64,000 nucleotides of DNA, taken from the NCBI RefSeq assembly GCF_004766055.1, contig NZ_SPQR01000002.1:248001-312000 (forward strand). The letters are read 5' to 3'. The first letter of the stretch is position 1. Every line of letters starts with the position of its first letter. Made by a program: the position numbers and the translations under genes. Shown here one piece after another: positions 17,494 to 26,285 of the stretch. Below the pieces are notes generated by a model, which searched no databases, was not told the origin of the DNA, and saw nothing but the letters and a program-made list of their open reading frames with translations. The DNA comes from Desulfosporosinus sp. Sb-LF. GTDB lineage: Bacteria > Bacillota > Desulfitobacteriia > Desulfitobacteriales > Desulfitobacteriaceae.

Positions 17494-18207
17494 TTACGGA
17501 GTTGCTGAGTTTGACGTTCCATTTTTTAAGGCTGGATTGGGGTTGGATATGCCATTTGGGGCATTATTAGCCTTGAGTTGATTTTCGGCCTCGCTAATTA
17601 AAGTTTTCATGCGATCTTTCTCGTCGCTAGTTTGGGCTACAGATTGAGCCTTCTGCCACTGAGTAAGGGCTCCAGCCCAATCCTTCTTTGCTTGCGAGAG
17701 AAAGATCCCGTAATTACCCAAGGCGTTGTAGGAATCTGGTTTAAGGACTAGTGCTTCCTTATATGTCTTTTCTGCTAATTCATTATCTCCGCTGTAAAAG
17801 GCCGCTGTCGCCATATCCACTACGACGTTAAAATCTTTATTTGTTTTCAATACATTCTGGTATGCTTCAACAGCATGTTTAAAGTTCCCTTGCGCATCAG
17901 TAGGCGCAACATCCAGTGCTGCCATTCCCGCGTCATAGTATCCATCGCCTAAAGCGCTTTGCAAGGGTACATTCCCTGGGTCAGTCTTTGCCTGTTGGGC
18001 CATGGCTTCAACGCGCGCCTTCTTAGCCTGGTAATCTTCCGTAGCACTGGTAGTCTTCGTCGAACTATTCGTACCCGGAGGGACACCTCCGCCCACGAAA
18101 TACCCGACTACTGCCGAACCAATCATGGCAACGCTAATAAGAACAGCAAGTATCGTTGCAAAAACACGTTGTTGCTTTTTCTTCAAACGGCTCGCCTCCT
18201 TGACCAT
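17494..18207 (-). CDS. Membrane-anchored TPR protein
   Basis: A 237-residue protein with a basic cytoplasmic head, one TM helix at about 17-38, a low-complexity Thr/Ser linker and two to three tetratricopeptide repeats (about 95-195, such as AEKTYKEALVLKPDSYNALGN). A disordered Asn/Pro-rich tail closes it. TPR proteins of this kind serve as scaffolds, but the partner is unknown. Its own start has GGAGGCGAG upstream. It stands alone between walJ and the molybdoenzyme. Confidence 0.85.
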   Translation of the reverse strand: MVKEASRLKKKQQRVFATILAVLISVAMIGSAVVGYFVGGGVPPGTNSSTKTTSATEDYQAKKARVEAMAQQAKTDPGNVPLQSALGDGYYDAGMAALDVAPTDAQGNFKHAVEAYQNVLKTNKDFNVVVDMATAAFYSGDNELAEKTYKEALVLKPDSYNALGNYGIFLSQAKKDWAGALTQWQKAQSVAQTSDEKDRMKTLISEAENQLKANNAPNGISNPNPALKNGTSNSATP

Positions 18208-18263
18208 ATAATTCCAACCATTATTGTAACATGCCTGCTCATAGCATCCAACTATTTCTTAAA

Positions 18264-20231
18264 CTAATCTAAAAACCACTTCCTAATCTGACAACGCATA
18301 TCATAATAAGAAGTGCTCTCGCCAACATCGGAAGTCTTTCCCATAATTAATTGATTGACACCCATCCCTTCTGCCGTCGTGCCCTCTGGCAACACAACAG
18401 TTTCGGGGTGAATATCTTCTGAAACAGCCACTTGCGCTACGAGTTGCCCATACATTGTTTCTACTATAGCCTGATTTCCAGGAAGCAAGTTATTCTTCTC
18501 TGCTAAATCTGGGTGAATAAAAACTATAAAACCATCCTCTACATGGAATTGGGAATGCATCGCTTTTGCCGGATGTGGGGTTAGTAGGTGCCAAGGAAAT
18601 TCTGTTTCACTCTCTTGAGTCTCTCCTGGTACATACGTTGCAACGGCTTCTCTCATTTCTTCCTTAGCCTTTTCTGAAGACAACTCTATTTTCCCACTAG
18701 GGGTTCTAAAGTCCTTTTCCGCCCAAGCCACCTTGGGAATATAAGGTGCGTAGATAGGCCCCTGAGCAAGTTGATTCAGAGTTATTCCGTAGGTTTCTTT
18801 CAAAGGAGCAATCACGAATTCAATCCACTCCCTCGGAGTGTTCACAAAATCCTTTTCTAAGCCTAACCTCTTGGCTAACTCTGTGAACAAGATAGGTTCG
18901 GATTTAATGCCCCCCTGCGGTTCAAGGACTTTTTGAGAATAGTGGATCAGTGGACTCCAGGACGTTGTGATCAGTTCCTCCTCCTCGAAAACAGTAGCAA
19001 TCGGTAACACTAGATCTGCTTGACGTGCCGTTTCCGTCATCACCGTGTCTAATACCACTTTAAAGGGGATCTCTCGCCAAACTTCCCGCCAAAGAGAGGT
19101 ATTTGGCTGTTGAACTAAAGGATTAGAACGTGTGACAACGGCCAATTGAATCTTGGGATTAGCCTTTTGTAGTTCTTCTGCCAAGACCGGATGAGGATAT
19201 GTCCGAGCTTGATACCGTTCAGGCGACAGCAACACAGAATTAAACTTACCCTTGTGATATTGGTGCGCATACTGAATCCCAGCACCCGTCCAGCCAATGT
19301 TACCGCTAATTGCTGCTAGTGCATCGATCGCCCGGACCGTATTTCCTCCGCTAACATAGCGCTGAACTCCATGTCCTAGAATAATGGATACTGGCCTCCT
19401 ATGGCTAATCCTATGTGCTAACTCTGTCATTTGGGATATGCTCACCCCGGTGATGGCTTCCACTCGCTCGGGGTAAAACTCCTTGACACGATCAGCAAAG
19501 GCGTCAAATCCATGAACATACCTTTGAATAAATTCGAAGTCCTGCCAACCTTCCCGTAAAATAATATTCCCTATCCCTAAGGCCAAGGCAGCATCCGTCC
19601 CCGGTCGAACTCGAATAAACTCATCCGCAAAATCCGCGCTTTTGACGCGGTTTGGATTGATAACTATCAGATGAGCTCCTCGTTTTTTCGCGGCCAATAA
19701 GTGAGGGACTAGGTGGATGTTTGTAACGGCAGGATCCCGTCCCCATAACACCAGTGTCTGTGCTTCCTCTAAATCTTCCCTGGCACTCGTAAAAACACCG
19801 CCAAAGTCTAACTCCTGAGCTCTGTACCCTGCTCCCCAACACATACTCCCTCGGGGTTCGGTGACACCCCCCAGCGCTTGAAAAAAACGTCGATCCAATT
19901 CTCGAAGGGCACCGTTGTGCCCATAATCATAATGATGGAGAATTCCCCAGGATCCTACTGTTTCCAACGTCTGTTTGATCTTCTCAGTTAAAAGCCCATA
20001 AGCCTCATCCCAAGTTAACCGTTTCCACCCTGCCCCCTGCCTTAACAAGGGAAACCTCAAGCGATCGGGTGAATATACACGCTTCGCCAAGGCATGGCCT
20101 TTAGAACATATAAACCCTTTTGTGGTAGGATTGGGATCTCCCTGTAAACGCAACCCCTTTTCAGTCTGCTCTACCAAAAAAGCGCAACCATCTGGACAGT
20201 TCAAAGGACATGCCGAACGTACTACAGCCAT
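18264..20231 (-). CDS. Molybdopterin oxidoreductase (DMSO reductase family)
   Basis: The 655-residue protein binds a 4Fe-4S cluster through C8, C12, C16 and C42 and a bis-MGD cofactor (motifs GWTGAGIQYAHQ, VVLDTVMTETARQADLVLP, then a C-terminal MopB domain from about 530). The ATG is chosen because AGGAGGA lies six bases upstream; a longer ATG seven codons earlier has none. No twin-arginine signal is visible, so it is cytoplasmic. No electron-transfer subunit is adjacent. The substrate cannot be assigned; it lies downstream of the SCIFF genes with a 161-base gap. Confidence 0.9.
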   Translation of the reverse strand: MAVVRSACPLNCPDGCAFLVEQTEKGLRLQGDPNPTTKGFICSKGHALAKRVYSPDRLRFPLLRQGAGWKRLTWDEAYGLLTEKIKQTLETVGSWGILHHYDYGHNGALRELDRRFFQALGGVTEPRGSMCWGAGYRAQELDFGGVFTSAREDLEEAQTLVLWGRDPAVTNIHLVPHLLAAKKRGAHLIVINPNRVKSADFADEFIRVRPGTDAALALGIGNIILREGWQDFEFIQRYVHGFDAFADRVKEFYPERVEAITGVSISQMTELAHRISHRRPVSIILGHGVQRYVSGGNTVRAIDALAAISGNIGWTGAGIQYAHQYHKGKFNSVLLSPERYQARTYPHPVLAEELQKANPKIQLAVVTRSNPLVQQPNTSLWREVWREIPFKVVLDTVMTETARQADLVLPIATVFEEEELITTSWSPLIHYSQKVLEPQGGIKSEPILFTELAKRLGLEKDFVNTPREWIEFVIAPLKETYGITLNQLAQGPIYAPYIPKVAWAEKDFRTPSGKIELSSEKAKEEMREAVATYVPGETQESETEFPWHLLTPHPAKAMHSQFHVEDGFIVFIHPDLAEKNNLLPGNQAIVETMYGQLVAQVAVSEDIHPETVVLPEGTTAEGMGVNQLIMGKTSDVGESTSYYDMRCQIRKWFLD

Positions 20232-20391
20232 TTTCTTTCCTCCTGAAAACATTTGATCTGAATCTTCTTTTCAACCCTCTGAAATTTTTCAATTAGAGTT
20301 CCCTATCCGATGATGAAGAAGTAAGGATCGCCGACAGAGGCAATATCTAACAGCAACTTCTTGGACTAAAAAAATGTATCAGAAGAGATTC

Positions 20392-21849
20392 TTAGTTTTG
20401 GAGACTTTCTTTGATTTTGACATAAAGCGCAACTTCTAATCGTTTCTTCTGAAGTTCGCACCCCAGCTTATACACTTCTGTCAAGTTTTGAGTAGAGGCC
20501 ACATTCGCTGCGTGACAACCCCCACTGCAGGAAAACCGTGCCCAGCATTCCCGACAAGACACCTTCGAAAAGACATGGGAAGAACGAAAATTTTTAACAA
20601 TTTCAGCCTTGAGTGTATGCGGATTTTCGTTATAGAGTGACCCTAATTTGTAGGCTTCCTGCCCCACAAACTGATGACATGGATAGAGATCTCCCTCTGG
20701 GGAAATTGCCACATACTCGTGACCTGCCCCGCAACCAGAAAGCCGTTTGATCAGGCAAGGTCCTTGATCTAGCGCGACATTGAAATGAAAGAAGTTGAAA
20801 TCGCCTTCTTGTCCACGGCGCATTAACAATTCCTCACCAAGACGATCATAGGCTTCTCGAATCTTATCCAGATCCCCTTCTTGGAATGCGTAAGGATCCT
20901 CTGAACCCGCTACAACGGGTTCCATTGAAATTTGTTTTATTCCTAAATCTGCCATGTGCAAAACATCGCGATCGAAGTCTAAATTAAAATGCGTATACGT
21001 CCCTCTAACATAGTAATATGTCCCCAAGGCGTAGGGCGAGCTTTCTGGACGCTTGGTCGTAAACTGTTGGATACGGGGGGTAATTTCTGCGTAACTCCCT
21101 CGACCATCCGCATGGGGGCGCATCCGATCATGTACCTCGGGGCGTCCGTCTAAGCTTAAAACCACACTGATCTCCTCTTTCTCGAGGAAATCTTGAATTT
21201 CACGGTCTAATAATACTCCGTTCGTGGTCAGCGTAAATTTAATCGTTTTATTTTGGTCTACCGCAGCTTTTCTACCGTATGAGACAAGGGACTTTACCAC
21301 CCCAAAGTTAATCAGCGGTTCTCCACCAAAGAAATCAACTTCGCAATGGTCCCGATGACCCGATGATTCTAGAACAAAGTCGATACCCCTTTTACCTGTC
21401 TCGAAATCCATCAGCATTCTACTTCCACCAAATGCACCCGCTCCAGCAAAACAATATTCGCAACGCAAATTGCAATCATGAGCAACATGCAGACAAATTG
21501 CCTTAACAATCGGCTTTTCCGGGTAGTTGGGCGTTACTCCCTCAGACTCCTTCGAAAAAAGGGAGCCCTCCTTACTGAGCTCTTCAAGTTCTCCCAAAAT
21601 TTCAAAAAGTTCTTCTCCTGTTAGAGCCGGTTTCCCGCCTCTTTCACAGAAGAGGTTAATCCCCTCCAGACTGATCTCTTGCTCTCCCTCTTGTAGGCCT
21701 TCGATAGCTTTAAGCACATTAAACGTTCCCTCATCTAGAACATGCAAGGAACCGGAATTAACGTCATGTGCGATATATAAATCTCCCTGATGATAACTAT
21801 GAACATTCTTCTTGATGCGATATCCCTCAAAATTTAAGAACTGTGACAT
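20392..21849 (-). CDS. scfB: SCIFF peptide radical SAM maturase
   Basis: A 485-residue SPASM-type radical SAM enzyme. The SAM cluster motif is C126-x3-C130-x2-C133 (CNLRCEYC), and the SPASM region carries many cysteines near the C-terminus (CGAGHEY, LYPCHQF, CRECW, CSGGC) for two auxiliary clusters. Such enzymes form thioether crosslinks between cysteines and neighbouring residues of the SCIFF peptide. The N-terminal segment (about 1-105) is the peptide-recognition domain. GAGAGGA lies upstream of the ATG. The substrate gene is directly upstream at 22010-22150. Confidence 0.95.
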   Translation of the reverse strand: MSQFLNFEGYRIKKNVHSYHQGDLYIAHDVNSGSLHVLDEGTFNVLKAIEGLQEGEQEISLEGINLFCERGGKPALTGEELFEILGELEELSKEGSLFSKESEGVTPNYPEKPIVKAICLHVAHDCNLRCEYCFAGAGAFGGSRMLMDFETGKRGIDFVLESSGHRDHCEVDFFGGEPLINFGVVKSLVSYGRKAAVDQNKTIKFTLTTNGVLLDREIQDFLEKEEISVVLSLDGRPEVHDRMRPHADGRGSYAEITPRIQQFTTKRPESSPYALGTYYYVRGTYTHFNLDFDRDVLHMADLGIKQISMEPVVAGSEDPYAFQEGDLDKIREAYDRLGEELLMRRGQEGDFNFFHFNVALDQGPCLIKRLSGCGAGHEYVAISPEGDLYPCHQFVGQEAYKLGSLYNENPHTLKAEIVKNFRSSHVFSKVSCRECWARFSCSGGCHAANVASTQNLTEVYKLGCELQKKRLEVALYVKIKESLQN

Positions 21850-21946
21850 CTAGATCCTCTCTTTCTTATCTTATCTAAATTACTTTTCTTTCAAACTTTT
21901 TGCATTCTAATTTATTCATGTTCTTTCTAACCCTAATAAATAGAAA

Positions 21947-21978
21947 CAGAACCCAGCCCGTATTTGGGGTGGGTTCTG
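21947..21978 (-). terminator. Hairpin between scfA and scfB
   Basis: Stem CAGAACCCA paired with TGGGTTCTG, extended by GCCC/GGGG-type pairs. On the minus strand only a broken T-run follows (TTTCTATTT). A partial terminator here would let the peptide be made in excess over its maturase. Confidence 0.7.
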
Positions 21979-22009
21979 AGGTCTATGTTCAAACTTCAGC
22001 CAAAGCGCC

Positions 22010-22150
22010 TTATTTAACACACACTTGGTTACCAACCGTGCACGACGTCTTACATGCAGATTGGCAAGAGGTCTGACACTTGCCGCATCCTCCGGTCTTC
22101 ACTGTAGCACTTAGGTTTGCTTTCACAATGGTCTGAATGTGTTTTGCCAC
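22010..22150 (-). CDS. scfA: SCIFF (six cysteines in forty-five) ribosomal peptide
   Basis: A 46-residue peptide starting at GTG with GAGGAGGG nine bases upstream. It has six cysteines at 22, 25, 29, 33, 37 and 44 (CGKCQTSCQSACKTSC and VCVK), matching the near-invariant SCIFF precursor of Clostridia. The N-terminal leader MAKHIQTIVKANLSATVKTG is also typical. It is the substrate of the radical SAM maturase encoded just downstream. The biological role of SCIFF is not established. A promoter TTGCCT-18-TATAAT lies upstream. Confidence 0.95.
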   Translation of the reverse strand: MAKHIQTIVKANLSATVKTGGCGKCQTSCQSACKTSCTVGNQVCVK

Positions 22151-22374
22151 TCAAACACCCTCCTCTCGATACTCACGTCTTTTAATTCGTTCTTGATTAT
22201 ATCACACGAAAGAGGAAAAAGGCAAAGCTTCATCTTTGTCAAAATAACCTCTTTTCCTCGACTGCAATCCACTCTAAGAATACACTAGAATCGAGCTCGG
22301 CAACATAAGAAATCCTGAGAAAAAGAGATCTATCAATTGAATAATCGCTTATTTCTAAAATTTTAGCAAAAAAG

Positions 22375-22404
22375 TTGACGAATTTGCCTAATTATACATA
22401 TAAT
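22375..22404 (+). promoter_or_regulatory. Promoter of the Mg2+ riboswitch operon
   Basis: TTGACG and a perfect TATAAT stand 18 bp apart on the plus strand, about 20 bases ahead of the M-box aptamer. Nothing else in the 220 bases between scfA and the riboswitch looks like a gene. Confidence 0.8.
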
Positions 22405-22423
22405 GAAGTATACATCTGAAACT

Positions 22424-22648
22424 AATCTCTGTTAGGTGAGGCTCCTGCATAGACACAGGCCACTGCCCAGAAATGTCGAGAGACGCCAATTGGGTAGAAC
22501 AGGTATTACCGGCATAAGGTTCTACTTAATGTGGCTGAGAAAACTCTACTCTACGCTATGCAGTGCTAAAGCTCAACGAGAAGGGAGGTCCATAAGGCTT
22601 ACGTTTATTGACCTTCTATTTTGCATAGGGGTCTTTTTATTTTTTTGA
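22424..22648 (+). ncRNA. M-box (ykoK) Mg2+ riboswitch with terminator
   Basis: The conserved M-box landmarks are present in order: GTTAGGTGAGGCTCCT, ACTGCCCAGAAATGTC, AGACGCCAAT, GGGTAGAACAG and GGCATAAGG. A terminator follows: stem at 22610-22633 (GACC...GGTC, ten pairs with two G-U) and then a T-run. An upstream GGAGGTC can pair with GACCTTC as the alternative antiterminator. High Mg2+ should favour the aptamer fold and stop transcription of the transporter genes. Confidence 0.93.
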
Positions 22649-22693
22649 CTTATTATATTCCTCATTTTGGGAGAATTTAAAGGAGGTGGTTTT

Positions 22694-22807
22694 ATGGATT
22701 CTGGCCCTTACCCTTCGCAATCATACAATCTAATTATAATTCATCACAAACGCCGTCAATTTGACAACAAGTTCCAGAATCCATCACCTAAGGAAGAAGG
22801 GATGTAA
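22694..22807 (+). CDS. 37-residue ORF between riboswitch and transport genes
   Basis: The ATG follows a strong AAAGGAGGTGG ribosome site and the TAA abuts the ATG of the next gene with no spacer. The product (starts MDSGPYPSQSYN, ends SPKEEGM) has no membrane segment. The layout implies translational coupling to the MgtE-N/CBS gene. It may be a leader peptide or a small partner protein. I do not recognise a family. Confidence 0.6.
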   Translation: MDSGPYPSQSYNLIIIHHKRRQFDNKFQNPSPKEEGM

Positions 22808-24106
22808 ATGCATGAACTAAAAGTTCTCGGAGAATTTTATTTCAGCCAGTTGACAAACAAGCCGATCTTGGATGCCAAAGGACGTCGTATTGGCAGATTA
22901 CTTGACTTGGCCATACGCTGGGATAGTGTCTCTCCACACGTTACTGGGATACGATATGCCAAAGGGACACTTTCCTTAATTCCCATAGAATGGGTCGTTT
23001 CCTGGGATAAAAACGGTCTACGTCTTAATACCGTTTTCGATCCAATACTAACGTGCCCTCTCCAGGATGATGAAACATTTATTGGGAAATGGCTATTAGA
23101 TAAACAAATTATTGATCTGGTTGGTTCAAGACTAGTACGGGTAAATGATATTTCTTTGTCCTGGGTGTCACACGAGGAGCATCAATTCATCGTTTTAGTT
23201 GCAGTGGATATTGGCGTACGAGGCTTGTTCCGCAGATTAGGTGTTGAATTTCTACTAAGTCGCATTGACAATAATTTTGTAGGCTGCCAATACATCAAAC
23301 CCTTAGAAAATCGAACGTCATCCCTCCAACTCACTCGGGAAAAGGAGCAACTTAGACAGCTTCATCCTGCAGACATCGCCGACATTATTGAAAACATGGA
23401 CTATAAGCAGAGAGCGAATTTCCTAGATACGCTTGATTCCCAACAGACAATCGATGCCTTAACTGAAATGGAGTTAGATGCCCAAGTTGAAGTGATCAAT
23501 CAGATGGACGAAGACCGTGCTTCAGATATCCTTGAAGAAATGCCTCGAGACGAAGCGGCGGATATTTTGAGTGAATTGTCTATAGAGAAGTCTGAGGAAC
23601 TTCTACGTTTAATGGAATCTGATGATGCTGAAGATGTCCGTGAATTAATGCAGTATGAAGAAGATACCGCAGGTTCACTTATGACGACTGAATATATTGG
23701 TTTACCATTCTGGCTTACGGCCGAGCAAGCCATTGATGAATTAAGGAGATTGGCGCCTGAAGCGGAAACTATATATTACCTCTATGTAGTAGATGATCAA
23801 GAAATTCTGGAAGGGGTTCTTTCACTACGAGAACTGATCATTGCTTCCCCTGAGACACCATTAAAAGATTTGATGCATACAAAAATTGTAAAGATTTCCC
23901 CATATGATGATCATGAAAAGGTCGCTGACATCTTTCACAAATATGGCCTATTGGCAGTTCCGGTTGTCGGTGATCAAGCTCAAGTTCTGGGAATTATTAC
24001 AGTGGACGACGTTCTAGAATTATTAATGCCAGAGCGCCCTCGTGTGGAAATCCACTCCACCTTAATCGCCCGCCGCCGTCAGTCGAAAGGAGGACATAGC
24101 GAATGA
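22808..24106 (+). CDS. PRC-MgtE_N-CBS protein without transport domain
   Basis: The 432 residues hold a PRC-barrel-like repeat region (about 1-170), an MgtE N-terminal superhelix (about 175-285, LHPADIADIIENM ... ILEEMPRDEAADIL) and a CBS pair (about 290-415, with DTAGSLMTTEYI and VVGDQAQVLGIITVDD). In MgtE channels these parts sense cytosolic Mg2+ and gate the pore; here the five-helix pore domain is missing. The gene overlaps the next one, an Nramp-like transporter, by four bases (ATGA). Under an M-box riboswitch, the natural reading is a separate Mg2+-sensing regulatory subunit for that transporter. Physical contact is inferred. Confidence 0.85.
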   Translation: MHELKVLGEFYFSQLTNKPILDAKGRRIGRLLDLAIRWDSVSPHVTGIRYAKGTLSLIPIEWVVSWDKNGLRLNTVFDPILTCPLQDDETFIGKWLLDKQIIDLVGSRLVRVNDISLSWVSHEEHQFIVLVAVDIGVRGLFRRLGVEFLLSRIDNNFVGCQYIKPLENRTSSLQLTREKEQLRQLHPADIADIIENMDYKQRANFLDTLDSQQTIDALTEMELDAQVEVINQMDEDRASDILEEMPRDEAADILSELSIEKSEELLRLMESDDAEDVRELMQYEEDTAGSLMTTEYIGLPFWLTAEQAIDELRRLAPEAETIYYLYVVDDQEILEGVLSLRELIIASPETPLKDLMHTKIVKISPYDDHEKVADIFHKYGLLAVPVVGDQAQVLGIITVDDVLELLMPERPRVEIHSTLIARRRQSKGGHSE

Positions 24107-25365
24107 AACTTAAAGAGCGCTTTGCCCTATTCTTCGCCGTTATGGGCCCAGGAATCGTTACTGCGTTTGCTGATAACGATGCCGGAGGGATTGCCACTTA
24201 TGCCGCAGCGGGTGCAAAATACGGTTATTCCCTCATCTTTACCATGCTTGTCAGTACGGTCCTTCTGGCAATTGCTCAAGAAATATCCGCACGCACAGGA
24301 GCCGTAACCGGTCGAGGACTCTCTGACTTAATACGAGAAAACTATGGAGTTAAATGGACCTTCTTTGCCATGAGTGTCCTACTAATCGCTAATCTGGGAA
24401 CGACTGTGTCCGAGTTTTCCGGGATTGCCACAAGCTTTGAAATCTTTGGGATTAGCAAGTATCTTTCCGTACCAGCCATGGCAGCTATTATCTGGTGGCT
24501 AGTCATTAAAACTGATTATGGTAAAATTGAAAAAATCCTCTTACTCCTCTGTTTGACATTCTTTAGTTATGTTATTTCTGGGATTATGGTCAACCCGCCT
24601 TGGCCTCAAGTCTTTGTCGAATCCATTACTCCCACATTCTCAGGAACCCCTGCCTTTTTACTAATGGCCATTGGGGTGATAGGGACAACGATTACCCCCT
24701 GGGGACAGTTCTATGTGCAAGCTTCCGTGGTCGATAAGGGAATCACAGCTAAGGATTATCGTTACACACGCTGGGATGTACTGATCGGAACGTTCTTTAC
24801 TGGTTTTATTGCCTTCTTTATTATTGTCGCTACTGCCGCAACGCTCTATGCCAATAAAATCCCCATAGAAACAGCTATGGATGTGGCCTTGGCCTTAAAG
24901 CCGTTAGCGGGACAATATGCCAGTTTCTTGTTTGGCTTTGGTTTACTTGGTGCATCCATGCTAGCCGCATTTGTGCTTCCTCTAAGTACCGCCTATGCTG
25001 TCTGCGAAGCCTTTGGCTTTGAGCATGGGATTAGCAAATCGCATAAAGAAGCCCCCGCATTCTTCGGACTCTATACCGTCCTTATCGTTTTGGGGGCAGC
25101 CATTGTCTTATGGCCTAATTTATCCTTATATCACGTCATGTTGACGACACAAGTTGTTAATGGGATACTGCTACCCCCTATTCTCATCTTCATGGTGCTA
25201 ATCGCCAGTAAGAAAAGCATTATGGGAGATTACGCAAATACAAAATTCTTCAACATCGTCTCCTGGACCTTCACCTTTATCTTAATCCTTCTAACTCTGC
25301 TTTTACTTGCTTCAACCTTGTTCCCCGAGTTAGTAAGTAACGCTCTAAGCATATTGGGATTATGA
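24103..25365 (+). CDS. Nramp-related Mg2+ transporter (NRMT-like)
   Basis: A 420-residue protein with about eleven TM helices of the Nramp/SLC11 family. The TM1 metal motif DPGN of Mn2+/Fe2+ transporters is replaced by D24-N-D-A-G-G29, and the TM6 MPH motif by T198-P-W200. Loss of that methionine is known from the Nramp-related Mg2+ transporters, some of which are controlled by M-box riboswitches. With an M-box in front, Mg2+ import is the best call. The ATG overlaps the preceding stop, so the two proteins are made together. AAAGGAGG precedes the ATG. Confidence 0.88.
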   Translation: MKLKERFALFFAVMGPGIVTAFADNDAGGIATYAAAGAKYGYSLIFTMLVSTVLLAIAQEISARTGAVTGRGLSDLIRENYGVKWTFFAMSVLLIANLGTTVSEFSGIATSFEIFGISKYLSVPAMAAIIWWLVIKTDYGKIEKILLLLCLTFFSYVISGIMVNPPWPQVFVESITPTFSGTPAFLLMAIGVIGTTITPWGQFYVQASVVDKGITAKDYRYTRWDVLIGTFFTGFIAFFIIVATAATLYANKIPIETAMDVALALKPLAGQYASFLFGFGLLGASMLAAFVLPLSTAYAVCEAFGFEHGISKSHKEAPAFFGLYTVLIVLGAAIVLWPNLSLYHVMLTTQVVNGILLPPILIFMVLIASKKSIMGDYANTKFFNIVSWTFTFILILLTLLLLASTLFPELVSNALSILGL

Positions 25366-25524
25366 AGCAATACACTGTGATTCAGTGATTGTATAATACT
25401 CATTCAATAAACGATCTAAACTTTGGCTCATATCCACAAGTTCCGGATCGGTAAGGCTCATATAGTTGGCAGAATCATTAAGTTTCTTGCGAGCATCTTC
25501 GATTAAGGACAATAGACAATCCAT
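25360..25524 (-). CDS. Spo0E-family aspartyl-phosphate phosphatase
   Basis: A 54-residue protein, two helices, with the family motif SQSLDRLLNEYY at about 34-45. Spo0E phosphatases remove phosphate from Spo0A and delay sporulation. The ATG follows AGAGGCG. The 3' end overlaps the 3' end of the Mg2+ transporter by six bases on the opposite strand. Confidence 0.85.
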   Translation of the reverse strand: MDCLLSLIEDARKKLNDSANYMSLTDPELVDMSQSLDRLLNEYYTITESQCIAS

Positions 25525-26004
25525 AAAAATAATCGCCTCTTTTTTAAAATATCATTTGCGGAGGGGTACTCGCAAGCTACCAAAGATGACCCTCACCTGG
25601 AATATTTTAGTACATTGTATTCAAAAAATCAAGATACTTTTTAATTATCCTCTTTCATTACAAATAAGTTATTTTTCTCCTTCAAGCGAACTATTAGGCC
25701 ACAATCAGCGACCTTTAGTCATAATAGTTCCAAGTAATCCATTGAAATTACCTCTTTATCCAAAAAGAAGCTTCTTTACATCAAAAAAGAAGCTTCTTTT
25801 TACTTGTTCGCACGCTATCAAGCACAGAGAATAAAAATAAGACATAAAGTTTTCCACATTACAAACAAAAAAGCACCACAAACCCTTGCAGTGCCGCTAC
25901 ATTTCATATGGAGCGGACGACGAGATTATCTCAGAAAGAATTCAGCGTCAAGAAAAACGCCCCTTACCGCCTACGGAGAGCCAATGAGTAGGCCCGAGTT
26001 CAGT
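25525..26004. other. Intergenic stretch between two Spo0E-type genes
   Basis: No convincing gene is seen. A hairpin lies at about 25765-25802 with AAGAAGCTTCTTT repeated as inverted arms, resembling a terminator for the plus strand. The tRNA-Gly 3'-end duplication at 25866-25927 is listed separately. Confidence 0.5.
25866..25927 (-). repeat. Duplicated 3' end of tRNA-Gly plus its terminator (att-like)
   Basis: This stretch repeats 28556-28615 in the same orientation, with a few changes. It holds the last 19 bases of tRNA-Gly including CCA (AATCTCGTCGTCCGCTCCA on the minus strand) and the following terminator hairpin. Stem changes in the hairpin keep pairing. The rest of the tRNA is missing, as at an attachment site left by an integrated element. 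Confidence 0.75.
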
Positions 26005-26199
26005 TTATCCGATCCTAAACCCCGTCCCTTCTACGACACCTTTTACCTCTTCTTGGGAGATATAGAATTCGCTAATCAATATGTCAAGCTTTTCACTAAC
26101 CCTCACCACTCTTGGATCCGTAAGATCTTTATCCGAAGCAATTTTTTGCATTTGCACTCTTAAGTATTCGATTTGTTGTTCCTGTGCCATCAGTTTCAT
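26005..26199 (-). CDS. Second Spo0E-family aspartyl-phosphate phosphatase
   Basis: A 64-residue helical protein with the Spo0E core VSEKLDILISEFYI (about 34-47); SEKLD takes the place of the SQxLD motif. The first ATG is used, with AAGGATGG eleven bases upstream. It probably dephosphorylates Spo0A or a related regulator. A Spo0A-box-like TTGTCGAAA lies about 85 bases upstream. It is inside the stretch bounded by the tRNA-Gly duplication. Confidence 0.75.
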   Translation of the reverse strand: MKLMAQEQQIEYLRVQMQKIASDKDLTDPRVVRVSEKLDILISEFYISQEEVKGVVEGTGFRIG

Positions 26200-26285
26200 T
26201 CTAGAACACCATCCTTATTAAATTTGCACGCTTGGTTATTCTAGTATTTTATAACGTAAACATCAACCGTATAAAAAATAATGTA

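Noticed and set aside
22436-22648. A 70-codon open frame
   Set aside because: It lies entirely inside the M-box aptamer and its terminator; the conserved RNA explains the sequence and there is no ribosome site.
25804-26163. A 119-codon plus-strand frame
   Set aside because: It runs over the tRNA-Gly duplication and antisense to the Spo0E-type gene, with no ribosome site or protein-like pattern.
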